From: CBDUXP01 sp965371225 [NCBI: uncultured bacterium] | GTDB lineage: Bacteria > Abyssobacteria > SURF-5 > CBDUXP01 | Assembly: GCA_965371225.1 (NCBI GenBank) | Contig: CBDUXP010000008.1 | Location: 1-64,000, forward strand | Reading direction: 5' to 3' | DNA: 64,000 nucleotides | Part shown: positions 11,218 to 20,873 of the stretch, in pieces | Layout: every line of letters begins with the position of its first letter | Numbering within the stretch: the stretch's first letter is position 1 | Notes under the pieces: generated by a model | Told to the model about the DNA's origin: nothing | Database searches by the model: none | What the model saw: only the letters and a program-made list of their open reading frames with translations | Program-made: the position numbers and the translations under genes

Positions 11218-12090
11218 CTACAGCAGCTGAAGGTCTTTCAGCACGCTTTCGACGGCGGGCCGGCTCTCGGCCGTCAGCTCGAGGAGCGGGAGGCGCAACT
11301 CGTTCTTGATCTTGCCCATCATGGCCAGGGCGCATTTGACCGGGATCGGATTCGTTTCACAGAACATGGCCTTGAACAGCGGGAAGATGCGATGGTGGAT
11401 TTCGCGGGCGCCCGCCGCGTTGCCCTCCAAATAGCTATTGACCATCTGCGCCATGAGGCCGGGGACGACGTTAGCGGAAACGGAGATCACCCCTTTGGCG
11501 CCCAGGCCCAGCATGGGGAGCGTCAAACTATCGTCGCCGCTGAGGACGGTGAGGTTGCTCCCGTTGATGATCGCGGACACTTGATCGAGGCTGCCGCTCG
11601 CTTCCTTGATCGCGACGACGCGCGCATCCTTGGCGAGGCGGATGGCGGTGTCGGGCAACATATTGATGCCGGTGCGCCCGGGCACGTTGTAGAGCACGAT
11701 GGGAAAGTCGGCCGCTTCCGCAATCGCCTCGTAATGCCGCACGAGCCCCTCCTGCGTCGGCTTGTTGTAATAGGGCGTGATAATCAGCGCGGCGGTCGCG
11801 CCCACGTCCTTGACGCGCTTGGTCATCTCGACGGCTTCGCGCGTGCTGTTCGACCCGCTGCCGCCCACGACCGGGACACGGCCGGCCGCTTGATCAACCA
11901 CGTGCCGGATCACGGCGATCTGCTCGTCATGCGTAAAGGTGGCCGCCTCGCCCGTGCACCCGGCCGGACAGATGACCGCCGTGCCCTCGCTGATGTGCCA
12001 CTCTACTAAGTCGTCAATGGCGGCGAAGTCGATGCTGCCGTTTGTAAACGGGCTGACCAGCGCCACCATGGAACCCTGCCACTCGGCCAT
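11218..12090 (-). CDS. dapA: 4-hydroxy-tetrahydrodipicolinate synthase
   Basis: The 290-residue TIM-barrel aldolase condenses pyruvate with aspartate semialdehyde. The Schiff-base lysine is in VVAIKEASGSLDQ and the catalytic Tyr in PYYNKPTQEGL. GCTGEAATFT and GRTGIN are also conserved family segments. Length is typical. It starts three bases after dnaB ends and is followed immediately by dapB, so diaminopimelate synthesis for peptidoglycan is transcribed with replication and ribosome genes. Confidence 0.95.
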   Translation of the reverse strand: MAEWQGSMVALVSPFTNGSIDFAAIDDLVEWHISEGTAVICPAGCTGEAATFTHDEQIAVIRHVVDQAAGRVPVVGGSGSNSTREAVEMTKRVKDVGATAALIITPYYNKPTQEGLVRHYEAIAEAADFPIVLYNVPGRTGINMLPDTAIRLAKDARVVAIKEASGSLDQVSAIINGSNLTVLSGDDSLTLPMLGLGAKGVISVSANVVPGLMAQMVNSYLEGNAAGAREIHHRIFPLFKAMFCETNPIPVKCALAMMGKIKNELRLPLLELTAESRPAVESVLKDLQLL

Positions 12091-12093
12091 GCC

Positions 12094-13482
12094 TCAGTTC
12101 TCCCTTCCGTGGGACTCGTCCCGATTCTCGAAGCGCACTTCATCCGCGATGAACGTTAACGACACGACCCCGGTGGGCCCGTTCCGCTGCTTCGCCACAA
12201 TCACGTCCGCCTGGTTTTGCTTATCCGGCGGAATTTCCAGGTCCCCGTCCTGCCGGCTGCTCTGGAGGCGAAGATAATACTCCTCCCGATAGAGCAGGAG
12301 CACCACGTCCGCGTCCTGCTCGATGGCGCCGGATTCGCGGAGGTCGGCCAATTGCGGGCGGTTGTGTTCCCGGCTCTCCACCGCGCGGCTCAACTGGGAC
12401 AACGCGATGACCGGCACCTGGAGTTCCCGCGCCAACGCTTTCAACGACCGGGAAATTTTCGCGATCTCCTGCTGCCGATTCTCCATCCGCCCCCGCTCGT
12501 GCATGAGCTGGAGGTAGTCCACGATTACCAAATCCAGCTTGCCCTGGGCACGCAGGCGCCGGGCCTTGGCCCGAATATCGGTCACGGACAGGGCGGGCGA
12601 ATCGTCGATGTAGATCGTAGCGTTGGACAGCCGCCCGGACGCGTTCACCAGATTGGGGTACACGGACTCGGGAAAGTACCCGGTCTGCAAGCTTCGCAAG
12701 CCGATGCGCGCCTCGGTGGCCAGCATGCGCAGGACCAACTGTTGCTTGGACATCTCCAGGCTGAAGAAGCCGACGCCCTTCTGGCCATGAATGCCCACGT
12801 GTTGCGCGATGTTGAGCGCGAGGCTCGTTTTCCCGATGGACGGGCGGGCCGCGATGATGATCAGGTCGTTCGGTTGGAGACCGGTCATCATCTCGTCCAG
12901 GTCGACGTACCCGGTGGCCAACCCGGTGATTTTCCGGTTGCTCCGGTGTAGCTCGTCGATGTACTCGAAACTATCCGTCAGCAGCTCCCGGATCGGGACG
13001 AGCCCGCCCACCACGCTCGGTTCGACGACTTCGAAAATCCGGCTCTCCGCGCGGTCGAGAACCTCGCGCACCTCATCGCGGTCGTCCAGCGCCTCGGCGA
13101 TGATTTCTCCGGCCGCATCGAGCAAGTCGCGCAAGAGCGCCTTGTTCTTCACGATGTCCGCGTACTCGGTGACGTGGGTCGCCGTGGGTACGCTGTCGCT
13201 CAACTCGGCGAGGTACGAATGGCCGCCGACGGAATCCAGCCACCCGTCCTGCTTCAGCCGATCGCCGAGGGTCACGAGATCCACCTGCTGAGTCGCCTCC
13301 CACAGGGTGAGCACGGATTCGAACACGCGGCGGTGCTGCTCGAAGTAGAAGGCGTCCGGCTTGACGATTTCGACCACCTGGCCGATGGCGCGGGCGTCGA
13401 AGATCATGGCGCCGAGCACGGCCATTTCAGCCGCGCGTGAGTGGGGCGGCGTCCGGTCGATGGGCAGGCTCCGGGTCGCCAT
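12094..13482 (-). CDS. dnaB: Replicative DNA helicase
   Basis: The 462-residue hexameric helicase has the N-terminal DnaB domain (PHSRAAEMAVLGAMI, DAFYFEQH). The RecA-like motor follows, with Walker A in ARPSIGKTSLALN, Walker B in LVIVDYLQLM, and the conserved SQLSRAVESR and LRESGAIEQDAD. Length matches the family and there is no intein in the ATPase motifs, a common insertion site. It is last but two in the rpsF-ssb-rpsR-DUF2232-rplI-dnaB-dapA-dapB run. Confidence 0.96.
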   Translation of the reverse strand: MATRSLPIDRTPPHSRAAEMAVLGAMIFDARAIGQVVEIVKPDAFYFEQHRRVFESVLTLWEATQQVDLVTLGDRLKQDGWLDSVGGHSYLAELSDSVPTATHVTEYADIVKNKALLRDLLDAAGEIIAEALDDRDEVREVLDRAESRIFEVVEPSVVGGLVPIRELLTDSFEYIDELHRSNRKITGLATGYVDLDEMMTGLQPNDLIIIAARPSIGKTSLALNIAQHVGIHGQKGVGFFSLEMSKQQLVLRMLATEARIGLRSLQTGYFPESVYPNLVNASGRLSNATIYIDDSPALSVTDIRAKARRLRAQGKLDLVIVDYLQLMHERGRMENRQQEIAKISRSLKALARELQVPVIALSQLSRAVESREHNRPQLADLRESGAIEQDADVVLLLYREEYYLRLQSSRQDGDLEIPPDKQNQADVIVAKQRNGPTGVVSLTFIADEVRFENRDESHGREN

Positions 13483-13544
13483 GGGGGCAGTCTACCTCAG
13501 CCCGGGCCGGGTGCAACCACCGCCCGTGCTTTCGCGGTCTGGGG

Positions 13545-13991
13545 TTACTCGGAGGGCAGCACCCACACCACGAGCCGCGCTTCGACGTCGCTATGCAGGT
13601 ACACGGGCAGCAGGTATGCGCCCACGCTCCGGAGCGGCTGCTCCATGCCGAGCAGGTGGCGCTCCACGTCATGGCCGAGTTCCGCGAGGCGGGTCTGCAG
13701 GTCGTGTGACGTCACGGACCCGAACATCTTGTCGTCCTCGCCGGTCTGCACGTGGAACGTCAGGCGCACCCCGTCCAGCACGCCGGCCACTTCCTTTGCG
13801 GCCTTGTGTTGCCGCTCCCGTCGCGCCATCAGGAGCCGGCGCTCGTGGTCGAGACGTTTCAAGTTCTTCGGGTCCGCATAGACGGCCAAATCGCGGGGGA
13901 TCAAGAAATTTCTCGCGTAGCCGTCCTTGACCGTGAGCACATCCCCGGCGTTGCCCAGGTGGCGAATGTCTTCCTTCAAGATGATCTGCAT
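13545..13991 (-). CDS. rplI: 50S ribosomal protein L9
   Basis: The 148-residue protein has the L9 N-terminal signature with LGNAGDVLTVKDGYARNFLI. The central connecting helix (PKNLKRLDHERRLLMAR) and the C-terminal 23S-binding domain follow. Length is normal. It sits between the DUF2232 membrane protein and dnaB, the usual neighbourhood in several bacterial phyla. Confidence 0.95.
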   Translation of the reverse strand: MQIILKEDIRHLGNAGDVLTVKDGYARNFLIPRDLAVYADPKNLKRLDHERRLLMARRERQHKAAKEVAGVLDGVRLTFHVQTGEDDKMFGSVTSHDLQTRLAELGHDVERHLLGMEQPLRSVGAYLLPVYLHSDVEARLVVWVLPSE

Positions 13992-14018
13992 GGGAGGGCG
14001 TCCTTGCGCGCGGGGCGC

Positions 14019-15008
14019 TTAGGCCTGGGGCCGTTCGTCGGGCGCCGTGGACGGCGGCATCCAGCGCCGGCGAAAGTCTACATGAAAATCGAACAGCCCC
14101 GCCACCATGACCAGAACGAGCAGGGGCATTACGAACAGAACGGTGAGGAAGAGAATCCCCTCCACCAGCGGATGCGCGCGGAGGCGGCGCAGGAACGCGT
14201 GCATGATGGCACACCCCTGCGCCAGATAGACGCACAGCATCACGAGCAGCAGATTGCCCATCACCGTGGTCGCGGCGGCGTGATCGCGCCACACGGCGAG
14301 CAACAGTCCGGCGGCGGGGACGAGGAATCCGATGACCGTCCACTCCGGCAAGCGCCAGGCGGCGAGTTCCAGCCGGGGGACGGCGACCCATCGCAGCCGC
14401 CGCAGGGCGAACACGCACGCCCAAGTGGCCAGGGCCAGGTTCCCCGCGTACCGGCCGACGGTGATCGCGGGCAACATCCGGCGCACGATGGGTGCGGCGC
14501 GCAGCATTTGCTCGCGATGCTGGTCTTCCATCTCCGCCAGGGCGGGGCTCTGGGTGAGTTCCGCCTCGACGGCGGCGCCCAGCGCCTGGTATTGCGCCGC
14601 CCAGGTGTGGCCTTGCTCCTGGGCACCCGCGGCCAGGTCGAGCGTGGCGAGCCCCGCGGCCAGCAGCAGCCCGCCCCCCAGCAGGGCATTCACCGCAGCC
14701 ATCCGGCTGGCCACGAACAGCACGTACGCGACCACGCCTCCGTAGCCCACAAGAAAGGCCCACGTGGGCACGTGCTGGCCCAGGGGCGTGGCTACGAACA
14801 GGAGGGCGGCCATGCCGAACGCCGCCGCGGCGCCGTACAGCCCGGCGCGCACCGTCGCAAGAACGAGCGGGAGGGGGGTCAGGACGATGGCCAGGCTCCG
14901 CAGGGGGGGCCACGTGTCCATGGTTTGCATGGCGACGAGGCCGCCGACCGCCATGCCGGCCGCGACGCCGATACCGCCGCGGCGTAGCGCCGGAAGAGGC
15001 GCGGGCAC
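14019..15008 (-). CDS. DUF2232/YybS-like polytopic membrane protein
   Basis: This 329-residue protein is dominated by hydrophobic segments, by eye eight or so helices. Examples are IGVAAGMAVGGLVAM, AAAFGMAALLFVATP and ILFLTVLFVMPLLVL. It lies between rpsR and rplI, exactly where DUF2232 (YybS-like) membrane proteins occur in many genomes. That position is the main reason for the family name. Function is unknown; S-component-like or transport roles have been suggested for the family. The GTG start at 15008 has AGGTAGG close upstream. Confidence 0.7.
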   Translation of the reverse strand: MPAPLPALRRGGIGVAAGMAVGGLVAMQTMDTWPPLRSLAIVLTPLPLVLATVRAGLYGAAAAFGMAALLFVATPLGQHVPTWAFLVGYGGVVAYVLFVASRMAAVNALLGGGLLLAAGLATLDLAAGAQEQGHTWAAQYQALGAAVEAELTQSPALAEMEDQHREQMLRAAPIVRRMLPAITVGRYAGNLALATWACVFALRRLRWVAVPRLELAAWRLPEWTVIGFLVPAAGLLLAVWRDHAAATTVMGNLLLVMLCVYLAQGCAIMHAFLRRLRAHPLVEGILFLTVLFVMPLLVLVMVAGLFDFHVDFRRRWMPPSTAPDERPQA

Positions 15009-15023
15009 GACCTACCTGAACCG

Positions 15024-15251
15024 CTAGTCTACCGCGTACGGCAGCAGGGCGATGCGGCGGGCGCGCTTGAGCGCGACGGTCAGTTTCCGCTGGTGCCGCG
15101 CGCAGGTGCCGGTGACCCGCCGGGAAATCATTTTGCCGCGCTCGCCCAGATAGTGGCGGAGACGGTTGACGTCCTTGTAGTCGATGTGCATCACGCCGTC
15201 GATGCAGAAGCGGCAGGGCTTGCGGCGGGTGCGTCTTTTCTTTGTCGCCAT
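15024..15251 (-). CDS. rpsR: 30S ribosomal protein S18
   Basis: The 75-residue protein has the S18 core [18 protein letters not shown] and [19 protein letters not shown]. The N-terminal KPCRFC plus the later TGTCARH form a CXXC...C..H zinc-type pattern, so this is the zinc-binding (C+) version. It is transcribed between ssb and the DUF2232 gene. Confidence 0.95.
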   Translation of the reverse strand: MATKKRRTRRKPCRFCIDGVMHIDYKDVNRLRHYLGERGKMISRRVTGTCARHQRKLTVALKRARRIALLPYAVD

Positions 15252-15287
15252 CAGGTGGTACTCAGGGGGGAAGCGGTGGGCTGCGGT

Positions 15288-15716
15288 CTAGAAGGGAATA
15301 TCATCATCGTCGGGCGGGGGCGCTTCCACGTCGCCCGTGGTGGTCACGGCCGCGGCGGTGCCGGCCTCGCCCCCCACGTAATCCATGAATTGCACGCGAT
15401 CGGCTACCACTTCGATGGTGGTGCGTTTCTGTCCGTCCCGTTCCCACGAGCGCGACTGCAGCCGCCCGGACACGTGCACGGGCCGGCCCTTGCTCAGGTA
15501 CTGGGCGCAAATCTCCGCGGTGCGATCCCACGCCACGACATCAATGAACAGCGTCTCTTCCTTGGTTTCGCCGGCCTTGGTCCGGAATTTCCGCCCACAG
15601 GCGATGCGCAGCGTCAGCACCGGCGTCCCGCTCCCGGTGTACCGCAACTCGGGATCGCGCGTCAGACGACCGGTCAGCGCCACCCGGTTGATCTCGATCA
15701 TGCTGAATTGGGACAC
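15288..15716 (-). CDS. ssb: Single-stranded DNA-binding protein
   Basis: The 142-residue protein has the SSB OB-fold (INRVALTGRLTRDPELRYT, FIDVVAWDRTAEICAQYL, SKGRPVHVSGRL). It ends in the acidic partner-binding tail DDDDIPF. A GTG start at 15716 is chosen over the internal ATG at 15701 because GAGGAG lies about six bases upstream. Its place between rpsF and rpsR is classical and links replication to ribosome synthesis. Confidence 0.95.
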   Translation of the reverse strand: MSQFSMIEINRVALTGRLTRDPELRYTGSGTPVLTLRIACGRKFRTKAGETKEETLFIDVVAWDRTAEICAQYLSKGRPVHVSGRLQSRSWERDGQKRTTIEVVADRVQFMDYVGGEAGTAAAVTTTGDVEAPPPDDDDIPF

Positions 15717-15730
15717 GGTGTGCTCCTCGC

Positions 15731-16162
15731 CTAGCGGCTGTCGGTGGCGGCCGGGGCCCGCTCCCGGTGGTACCCCTCCGATTCCTGCTCCCGGTATCCA
15801 TCACGCGGCGCGCCCTCGTGGGGTTCCGCGGACGCATCCAGATAATTCGGGATTTCTTCGGGCGGTGGGGGCGGTCCATCAGTCCGCACGACGATGTGCC
15901 GGATGAAGTCTTCGTTCAGGCGGAAGAGCCGTTGCAACGTGCCGGGGTACGTGGGGGGGGCGGTGAAGTTGAGCTGGATGTAGATGCCCTCGGTGAATTC
16001 GCCCACGGCATAGGCCAAGCGCCGCTTGCCCCACGTGCTCTCGAACAATATCTCGCCTTCGGCGGCGGTCACGTGGTCGCGCACCACGGCAATCGCCGCC
16101 TGCGCCGTATCTTCGTCAGCGGTCGGCCGCAGGATCATGAGGATTTCGTAGTAGTTCGGCAC
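15731..16162 (-). CDS. rpsF: 30S ribosomal protein S6
   Basis: S6 opens with the canonical PNYYEILMILRPTADE and contains LAYAVGEFTEGIYIQLNF. A 40-residue charged, proline-rich C-terminal tail follows, longer than minimal S6. The start is GTG 16162. The ATG at 16219 in the same frame lies upstream of the transcription start predicted from the promoter at 16210-16238, so it cannot be used. This is the first gene of the rpsF-ssb-rpsR-DUF2232-rplI-dnaB-dapA-dapB operon. Confidence 0.93.
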   Translation of the reverse strand: MPNYYEILMILRPTADEDTAQAAIAVVRDHVTAAEGEILFESTWGKRRLAYAVGEFTEGIYIQLNFTAPPTYPGTLQRLFRLNEDFIRHIVVRTDGPPPPPEEIPNYLDASAEPHEGAPRDGYREQESEGYHRERAPAATDSR

Positions 16163-16209
16163 TTGGCGTTCTTGGCGCGCCGCCCGGTTCAGGGCCGCAC
16201 GAAACGAGG

Positions 16210-16238
16210 ATGGTACCACAGGCCTGACAGGGCCGCAA
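16210..16238 (-). promoter_or_regulatory. Sigma70-type promoter of the rpsF operon
   Basis: On the minus strand TTGCGG (16233-16238) is 17 bases from TACCAT (16210-16215). Transcription would start near 16203 and give a leader of about 40 bases before the GTG at 16162. Confidence 0.5.
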
Positions 16239-16268
16239 TACGCCTGTCCGGGGGCCCCGGGGCCGCCC

Positions 16269-18377
16269 CTAGCCGGAAAACAGGGGCGCGCAGACCAGGG
16301 CGATCACGCACATAAGCTTGATGAGGATATTGATGGACGGGCCGACGGTGTCCTTCATGGGGTCCCCCACCGTATCCCCTACCACGGCGGCCTTGTGGGT
16401 TTCCGAGCCCTTGCCGCCGAAATGGCCCGTCTCGATGTACTTCTTCGCATTGTCCCACGCGCCGCCGCTGTTGGCCATCTGAATCCCGAGCATGACTCCG
16501 GTCACCAGGGCGCCAATGAGCATGCCCGCCAGCCCCTCGGGCCCGAGCAGCACGCCGGCGGCCACGGGGAACGCCACGGCCAAGCCACCGGGCAGGAGCA
16601 TGCCCCGAATGGCGCTCCGCGTAGAAATGTCCACGCACCGGGTGCTGTCCGGCTCCGCGGTGCCCTCCATGAGGCCCGGAATCTCGCGGAACTGGCGGCG
16701 CACTTCCTCGATCATCTCGAAGGCGCATTTGCCCACCGCGCTGAAGAGCAGCGAACTGAACAGGAACGGCAGCATGCCGCCGAGCAGCAGCCCGGCCATG
16801 ACCGTGGGATCGGACAGACTCACTGACGTGAGGTTCGACGCCGCCATGAAGGCGCTGAGCAGGCCCAGGGCGGCGAAGGCGGCCGAGCCGATGGCGAATC
16901 CTTTGCCCATCGCCGCGGTGGTGTTGCCGACCGCGTCCAGCCCGTCGGTGATTTCGCGGACCTCGGGATCCAGGCGGGCCATTTCGGCGATGCCGCCGGC
17001 GTTGTCCGCGATGGGGCCGTAGCTGTCCACGCTGACGATCATGCCCGTGGTGGCAAGCATGCCCAGCGCCGCGAGCGCAATGCCGTAGACGCCCGCAAAG
17101 TACGAGCTGAGCAGCACCGCGCCGGCGAGGATGACCAGCGGGGCCGCCGTGCTCATCATGCCGATCGCCAGGCCGCTGGTAATCGTAATGGCCGCTCCCG
17201 TCTGGCTGTCTTCGGCGAGGCGCTGCACCGGCCGGTAATGCCCGCTGGTGTAGTACTCGCTGACAAAGCCGATGGAGACGCCCGACGCGATCCCCACGAC
17301 GTTGGCCCAGAACACGCCCATCTGCGTGTAATGGCCCCCCATGAGATCGTATCCCGCACCGGGCACGAGCCACTTGACGATGCCGAACGTGGCAACCACG
17401 GTGAGGCCGGCTGCCACGTAGGTCCCCGACATCAAGGCGGCCTGCGGATCCCGGTCGCTGCGCATCTTCGTCCAGATCACGCCACACAGGGATGCGATGA
17501 TCCCGGCGGCGGCGACCATGAGCGGGAACCGGGCGAGGTTCACCGCGGCGACCGTATTCGTGCTGGCCTCGCCGGTCACCGCTTCCGTGGCCTGCTCCAC
17601 CAACGCCGCGGCGCCGCCCACCAGATCACCGGAGACCGCGAGGCCGACGTAGGCGGCGATGGCCATGGTGGCGATGATGGATTCCACGTAGGACTCCAGC
17701 AGGTCCGCGCCCAAGCCGGCCACGTCCCCGACGTTGTCCCCCACGCTGTCCGCAATGGATGCCGGGTTGCGCGGGTCATCTTCCGGGATGCCGGCTTCCA
17801 CTTTGCCCACCAAGTCGGCGCCCATGTCCGCGCCTTTGGTGAAGATGCCGCCGCCGGACCGCGCGAAGAGCGCCACGAGACTGGCGCCCATGGCGTAGCC
17901 GTTCACGACCTCGGGCGAACTATCGATGAGGAGGACACCACAGAGGCCCAGCAGGGCGATGCCAACCACCCCCATGCCCATGACGCTCCCACCGGAGATC
18001 GCCACCTTCAGGGCGTTGGCAACGCCTTGCTTGCCGCCTACTACCGCCGCTTGGGTGGTGCGGCTGTTGGCGCGGGTGGCGATGTTCATGCCGACGAAGC
18101 CGGCGACGCTGGACGCGAGTGCGCCCAGTACGAAGGCGAGCGCCGTCTTGGACCCGAGCGGCGTCAGCGCGATGATGCCCGCGATCGCGAAGACAAAGCC
18201 CGCCACATAGAGGTATTGGCGCCGCAGGTAGGCGGTCGAGCCCTCTTGGATCAGGCGGGCGATCTGCTGCATCCGGTCGTTGCCGGGATCGTGAGCCATC
18301 ACCTGGCCCCGCTGGTAGACGACAAAGCAGAGGGCGGCGATCGCGGCAATGCCGGGGTACAGCACAAAGTCGCTCAT
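16269..18377 (-). CDS. hppA: Membrane-bound ion-translocating pyrophosphatase
   Basis: The 702-residue integral membrane enzyme pumps H+ or Na+ using pyrophosphate hydrolysis. The catalytic segment [20 protein letters not shown] and the aspartate-rich [16 protein letters not shown] are intact. A second acidic cluster lies in [14 protein letters not shown] and [15 protein letters not shown]. The motif [10 protein letters not shown] carries Ala where K+-independent enzymes carry Lys, so it belongs to the K+-dependent class; I cannot tell H+ from Na+ transport. The ATG at 18377 has GAGGAG upstream and a strong promoter at 18495-18523. It is monocistronic. Confidence 0.95.
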   Translation of the reverse strand: MSDFVLYPGIAAIAALCFVVYQRGQVMAHDPGNDRMQQIARLIQEGSTAYLRRQYLYVAGFVFAIAGIIALTPLGSKTALAFVLGALASSVAGFVGMNIATRANSRTTQAAVVGGKQGVANALKVAISGGSVMGMGVVGIALLGLCGVLLIDSSPEVVNGYAMGASLVALFARSGGGIFTKGADMGADLVGKVEAGIPEDDPRNPASIADSVGDNVGDVAGLGADLLESYVESIIATMAIAAYVGLAVSGDLVGGAAALVEQATEAVTGEASTNTVAAVNLARFPLMVAAAGIIASLCGVIWTKMRSDRDPQAALMSGTYVAAGLTVVATFGIVKWLVPGAGYDLMGGHYTQMGVFWANVVGIASGVSIGFVSEYYTSGHYRPVQRLAEDSQTGAAITITSGLAIGMMSTAAPLVILAGAVLLSSYFAGVYGIALAALGMLATTGMIVSVDSYGPIADNAGGIAEMARLDPEVREITDGLDAVGNTTAAMGKGFAIGSAAFAALGLLSAFMAASNLTSVSLSDPTVMAGLLLGGMLPFLFSSLLFSAVGKCAFEMIEEVRRQFREIPGLMEGTAEPDSTRCVDISTRSAIRGMLLPGGLAVAFPVAAGVLLGPEGLAGMLIGALVTGVMLGIQMANSGGAWDNAKKYIETGHFGGKGSETHKAAVVGDTVGDPMKDTVGPSINILIKLMCVIALVCAPLFSG

Positions 18378-18494
18378 GGGGTTCTCCTCGCGGGCTGCGC
18401 GCAGGCCTCGGGGTGACCGGGCCTACGCCGTTTCACTCTCGGGTTCGGGTTGGGGTGCGGCGGGTAGTCCGCAGACGTTGACGCAGCGCGCCAC

Positions 18495-18523
18495 AGTGTA
18501 CTGAGCGGCCCCCGGCTGGTCAA
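18495..18523 (-). promoter_or_regulatory. Sigma70-type promoter of hppA
   Basis: On the minus strand TTGACC (18518-18523) and TACACT (18495-18500) are separated by 17 bases. They lie about 120 bases before the hppA ATG and just after the rnc stop codon. Confidence 0.6.
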
Positions 18524-18539
18524 CGTGGACCGTACCGCC

Positions 18540-19322
18540 TCACTGGGCCGCGTCTTCCGGTACTGACAGCGCCCCCAACTGTTCCAGGGCGGCGCGGGCG
18601 GCTTCCTGTTCCGCTTGTTTCTTGCTCGCGCCCCGGCCACAGCCGTACAGCCGCTCTTCGATGCGGATCTCCACCTCGTAGATCTTCTGGTGGGGTGGCC
18701 CGTCTTCGCTCAGCACGCGGTACTTGGGCAGCACTTTGTACCGGGATTGCGTTTCTTCCTGGAGCATGGACTTGAAATCCATCTTGTGTTGCAGTTGGTC
18801 GAACCGCTCGATTTCGGGGAGGAAGAGGCGCAGCACCAGCGGCTTGACCGGCGCCAAGCGATAGCTGCGGTTCCACCAGCGGGGCGAATCGAGATACACC
18901 GCCCCGATCACGGCCTCCACCGCGTCCGCCAGCAGGGACACGCGCGTGCGGCCGCCGGCCCGATCCTCCCCCTTGCCCAGCAGGAGGCACTCCCCCAGCT
19001 CGAGCCGCTGGCCGATCGCCCCGAGGGTGGGCCGGCTCACCACGGCCGCCCGCAGCTTGGTGAGTTCGCCCTCCAAGTAGTCGGGGTAGCGCCGGTACAG
19101 GAGCATGCTTACCGTCAGCTCGAGCACCGCATCTCCCAGGAACTCCAGCTTCTCGTTGTCGCGCCACGGCCCCTCCCCCTGCTCGTTCACGAAGGAGGAG
19201 TGGGCCAGGGCCTGCTCCAGCCACAGGGGATTATGAAACCGGTGCCCGAGCCGCCGTTCCACTTGCCGCAGCACGCGCGCCCGCTCCGGGCGGAGCAGGT
19301 GGGACGGCAGCGGCTGGATCAT
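18540..19322 (-). CDS. rnc: Ribonuclease III
   Basis: The 260-residue double-strand RNA endonuclease has the catalytic signature NEKLEFLGDAVLELTVSMLL and the second acidic cluster DAVEAVIGAVYLD. A C-terminal dsRNA-binding domain ends in GRGASKKQAEQEAARAAL. The insertion after AVYLD (about 20 residues) makes it a little longer than E. coli RNase III. Its start overlaps the fabF stop codon (ATGA), so it is the last gene of the fab operon. Confidence 0.95.
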   Translation of the reverse strand: MIQPLPSHLLRPERARVLRQVERRLGHRFHNPLWLEQALAHSSFVNEQGEGPWRDNEKLEFLGDAVLELTVSMLLYRRYPDYLEGELTKLRAAVVSRPTLGAIGQRLELGECLLLGKGEDRAGGRTRVSLLADAVEAVIGAVYLDSPRWWNRSYRLAPVKPLVLRLFLPEIERFDQLQHKMDFKSMLQEETQSRYKVLPKYRVLSEDGPPHQKIYEVEIRIEERLYGCGRGASKKQAEQEAARAALEQLGALSVPEDAAQ

Positions 19323-20563
19323 GCCGCGTCGAACAAGAGACAGGCGTTCGTGCCGCCGAACCCGAAGGAGTTGCTCAGGACGCGGCGGACGGGCAACTCG
19401 CGGGCCGTGTTCGGCACGTAGTCCAAGTCGCAGACCGGATCCGCCTCCCGGTAGTTGATCGTCGGCGGGACCACGCCGTGATGAATCGCCAAGACGCAGA
19501 TGGCGGCTTCCACGCCACCGGCCGCCCCCAATAAATGTCCCATGTGCGATTTCGTGGAGCTGATGGCCACGCGCGCGGCGTGGTCGCCGAACACGGTCTT
19601 GATGGCCTGGGTTTCCGCTGCATCATTCAGCTGGGTGGACGTACCGTGCGCGTTGATGTAATCCACGGTGTCCGGCGCCGCCGCGGCGACTTCCAACGCA
19701 CGCGCCATGGCCCGTGCGGCGCCGGCGCCCTCCGGGGCGGGCGCCGTCAGGTGGTGCGCGTCGCTGGACATGCCGTAGCCCGTGACCTCGGCGTAGACGG
19801 TCGCCCCGCGCGCCTTCGCGTGTTCCAGGTCTTCGAGTACGAGCAGGCCCGCCCCTTCGCCCATGACGAACCCGGTGCGGGACTTGTCGAACGGCCGGCT
19901 GGCGGCGGGCGGGTCCTCGTTGCGGTCGGTGCACATGGCGCGCATGGCGCAGAAGCCGGCGAACGCGTACGGGGTCAGCGGCGCCTCGGACCCGCCGGCG
20001 ACGCACACGTCCGCGTCACCGCGTTGCACGAGGCGGAACGCATCCCCGATGGAATGCGTGCCCGTGGCGCACGCGGTACTCACGGCGGAGTTGGGGCCCT
20101 CCAGGTGGTGGCGCATGCTCACGATGCCCGCGCACATGTTCGGGATCAGCATCGGCACCATAAACGGGCTGATCCTCATGGGACCGCGCGCCTTGAAGGC
20201 CGCGTAATTCACTTCGAACTGCCCGATGCCGCCGATCCCCGAGCCGAGGATCACGCCCGCCCGCGTTCGGTCGAACGCCCCGTCGGTCAGGCCCGCATGG
20301 GCCATGGCCATGTCGGACGCGACCACCGCGAGTTTGATGACCCGGTCGTACCGGCGCAGCTCCTTCGTGTCCAAGTAGTCGCTGAAGTCGATATCATGGA
20401 CCTCGCCCGCGACTTTGCACGGATACGAGTCCGTATCGAAGTGCGTGAGCGCACCCACGCCGGACGTGCCGGCGATCAGATTCGCCCAAAAGGTATCGAG
20501 TCCCGTCCCGACCGGGCACGTCACGCCCAGACCGGTGACGACCACGCGGCGCCAGTCAGCCAC
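19319..20563 (-). CDS. fabF: Beta-ketoacyl-ACP synthase II
   Basis: The 414-residue condensing enzyme elongates acyl-ACP in fatty acid synthesis. The catalytic Cys is in STACATGTHSIGDA and the two His are in NAHGTSTQLND and STKSHMGHLLGAAG. The N-terminus VVVTGLGVTCPVG is typical. It uses a GTG start. It lies directly downstream of acpP and overlaps rnc by four bases. No fabH is present in the cluster, so this is the only condensing enzyme visible in the window. Confidence 0.96.
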   Translation of the reverse strand: MADWRRVVVTGLGVTCPVGTGLDTFWANLIAGTSGVGALTHFDTDSYPCKVAGEVHDIDFSDYLDTKELRRYDRVIKLAVVASDMAMAHAGLTDGAFDRTRAGVILGSGIGGIGQFEVNYAAFKARGPMRISPFMVPMLIPNMCAGIVSMRHHLEGPNSAVSTACATGTHSIGDAFRLVQRGDADVCVAGGSEAPLTPYAFAGFCAMRAMCTDRNEDPPAASRPFDKSRTGFVMGEGAGLLVLEDLEHAKARGATVYAEVTGYGMSSDAHHLTAPAPEGAGAARAMARALEVAAAAPDTVDYINAHGTSTQLNDAAETQAIKTVFGDHAARVAISSTKSHMGHLLGAAGGVEAAICVLAIHHGVVPPTINYREADPVCDLDYVPNTARELPVRRVLSNSFGFGGTNACLLFDAA

Positions 20564-20592
20564 GGCCGTACCGTCCCGTCCGCGCGCGGCGG

Positions 20593-20841
20593 TTAGTGAC
20601 TGCCGGCCAGCTTCTTGATGAAGTTGATGGCATCACCGACGGACGCGATGTTTTCCGCTTCCTCGTCGGCGATCTCGATGTCGAATTCCTCTTCCAGTGC
20701 CATCACGAGTTCCACCACGTCGAGGCTGTCGGCACCGAGGTCGTCGATGAACTTCGCATCGTCGGTCACTTGTTCCACGCCGATGCCAAGCTGCTCGGCG
20801 ATCATCCCACGTACCTTACTGATGTCCATCTCGTCAGCCAT
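20593..20841 (-). CDS. acpP: Acyl carrier protein
   Basis: The 82-residue acidic protein carries the phosphopantetheine attachment Ser in [16 protein letters not shown]. The ATG at 20841 begins [15 protein letters not shown] longer frame running into fabG is an artefact of the high GC content. It sits between fabG and fabF, the standard order. Confidence 0.96.
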   Translation of the reverse strand: MADEMDISKVRGMIAEQLGIGVEQVTDDAKFIDDLGADSLDVVELVMALEEEFDIEIADEEAENIASVGDAINFIKKLAGSH

Positions 20842-20873
20842 TGTCCATCCTTTGCGGAGCACCGTCCGCCTGT

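Noticed and set aside
12094-13482. An intein in DnaB
   Set aside because: The length is normal at 462 residues and the ATPase motifs are uninterrupted.
16162-16219. ATG 16219 as the start of rpsF
   Set aside because: It lies upstream of the predicted transcription start, and the S6 N-terminus begins at GTG 16162.
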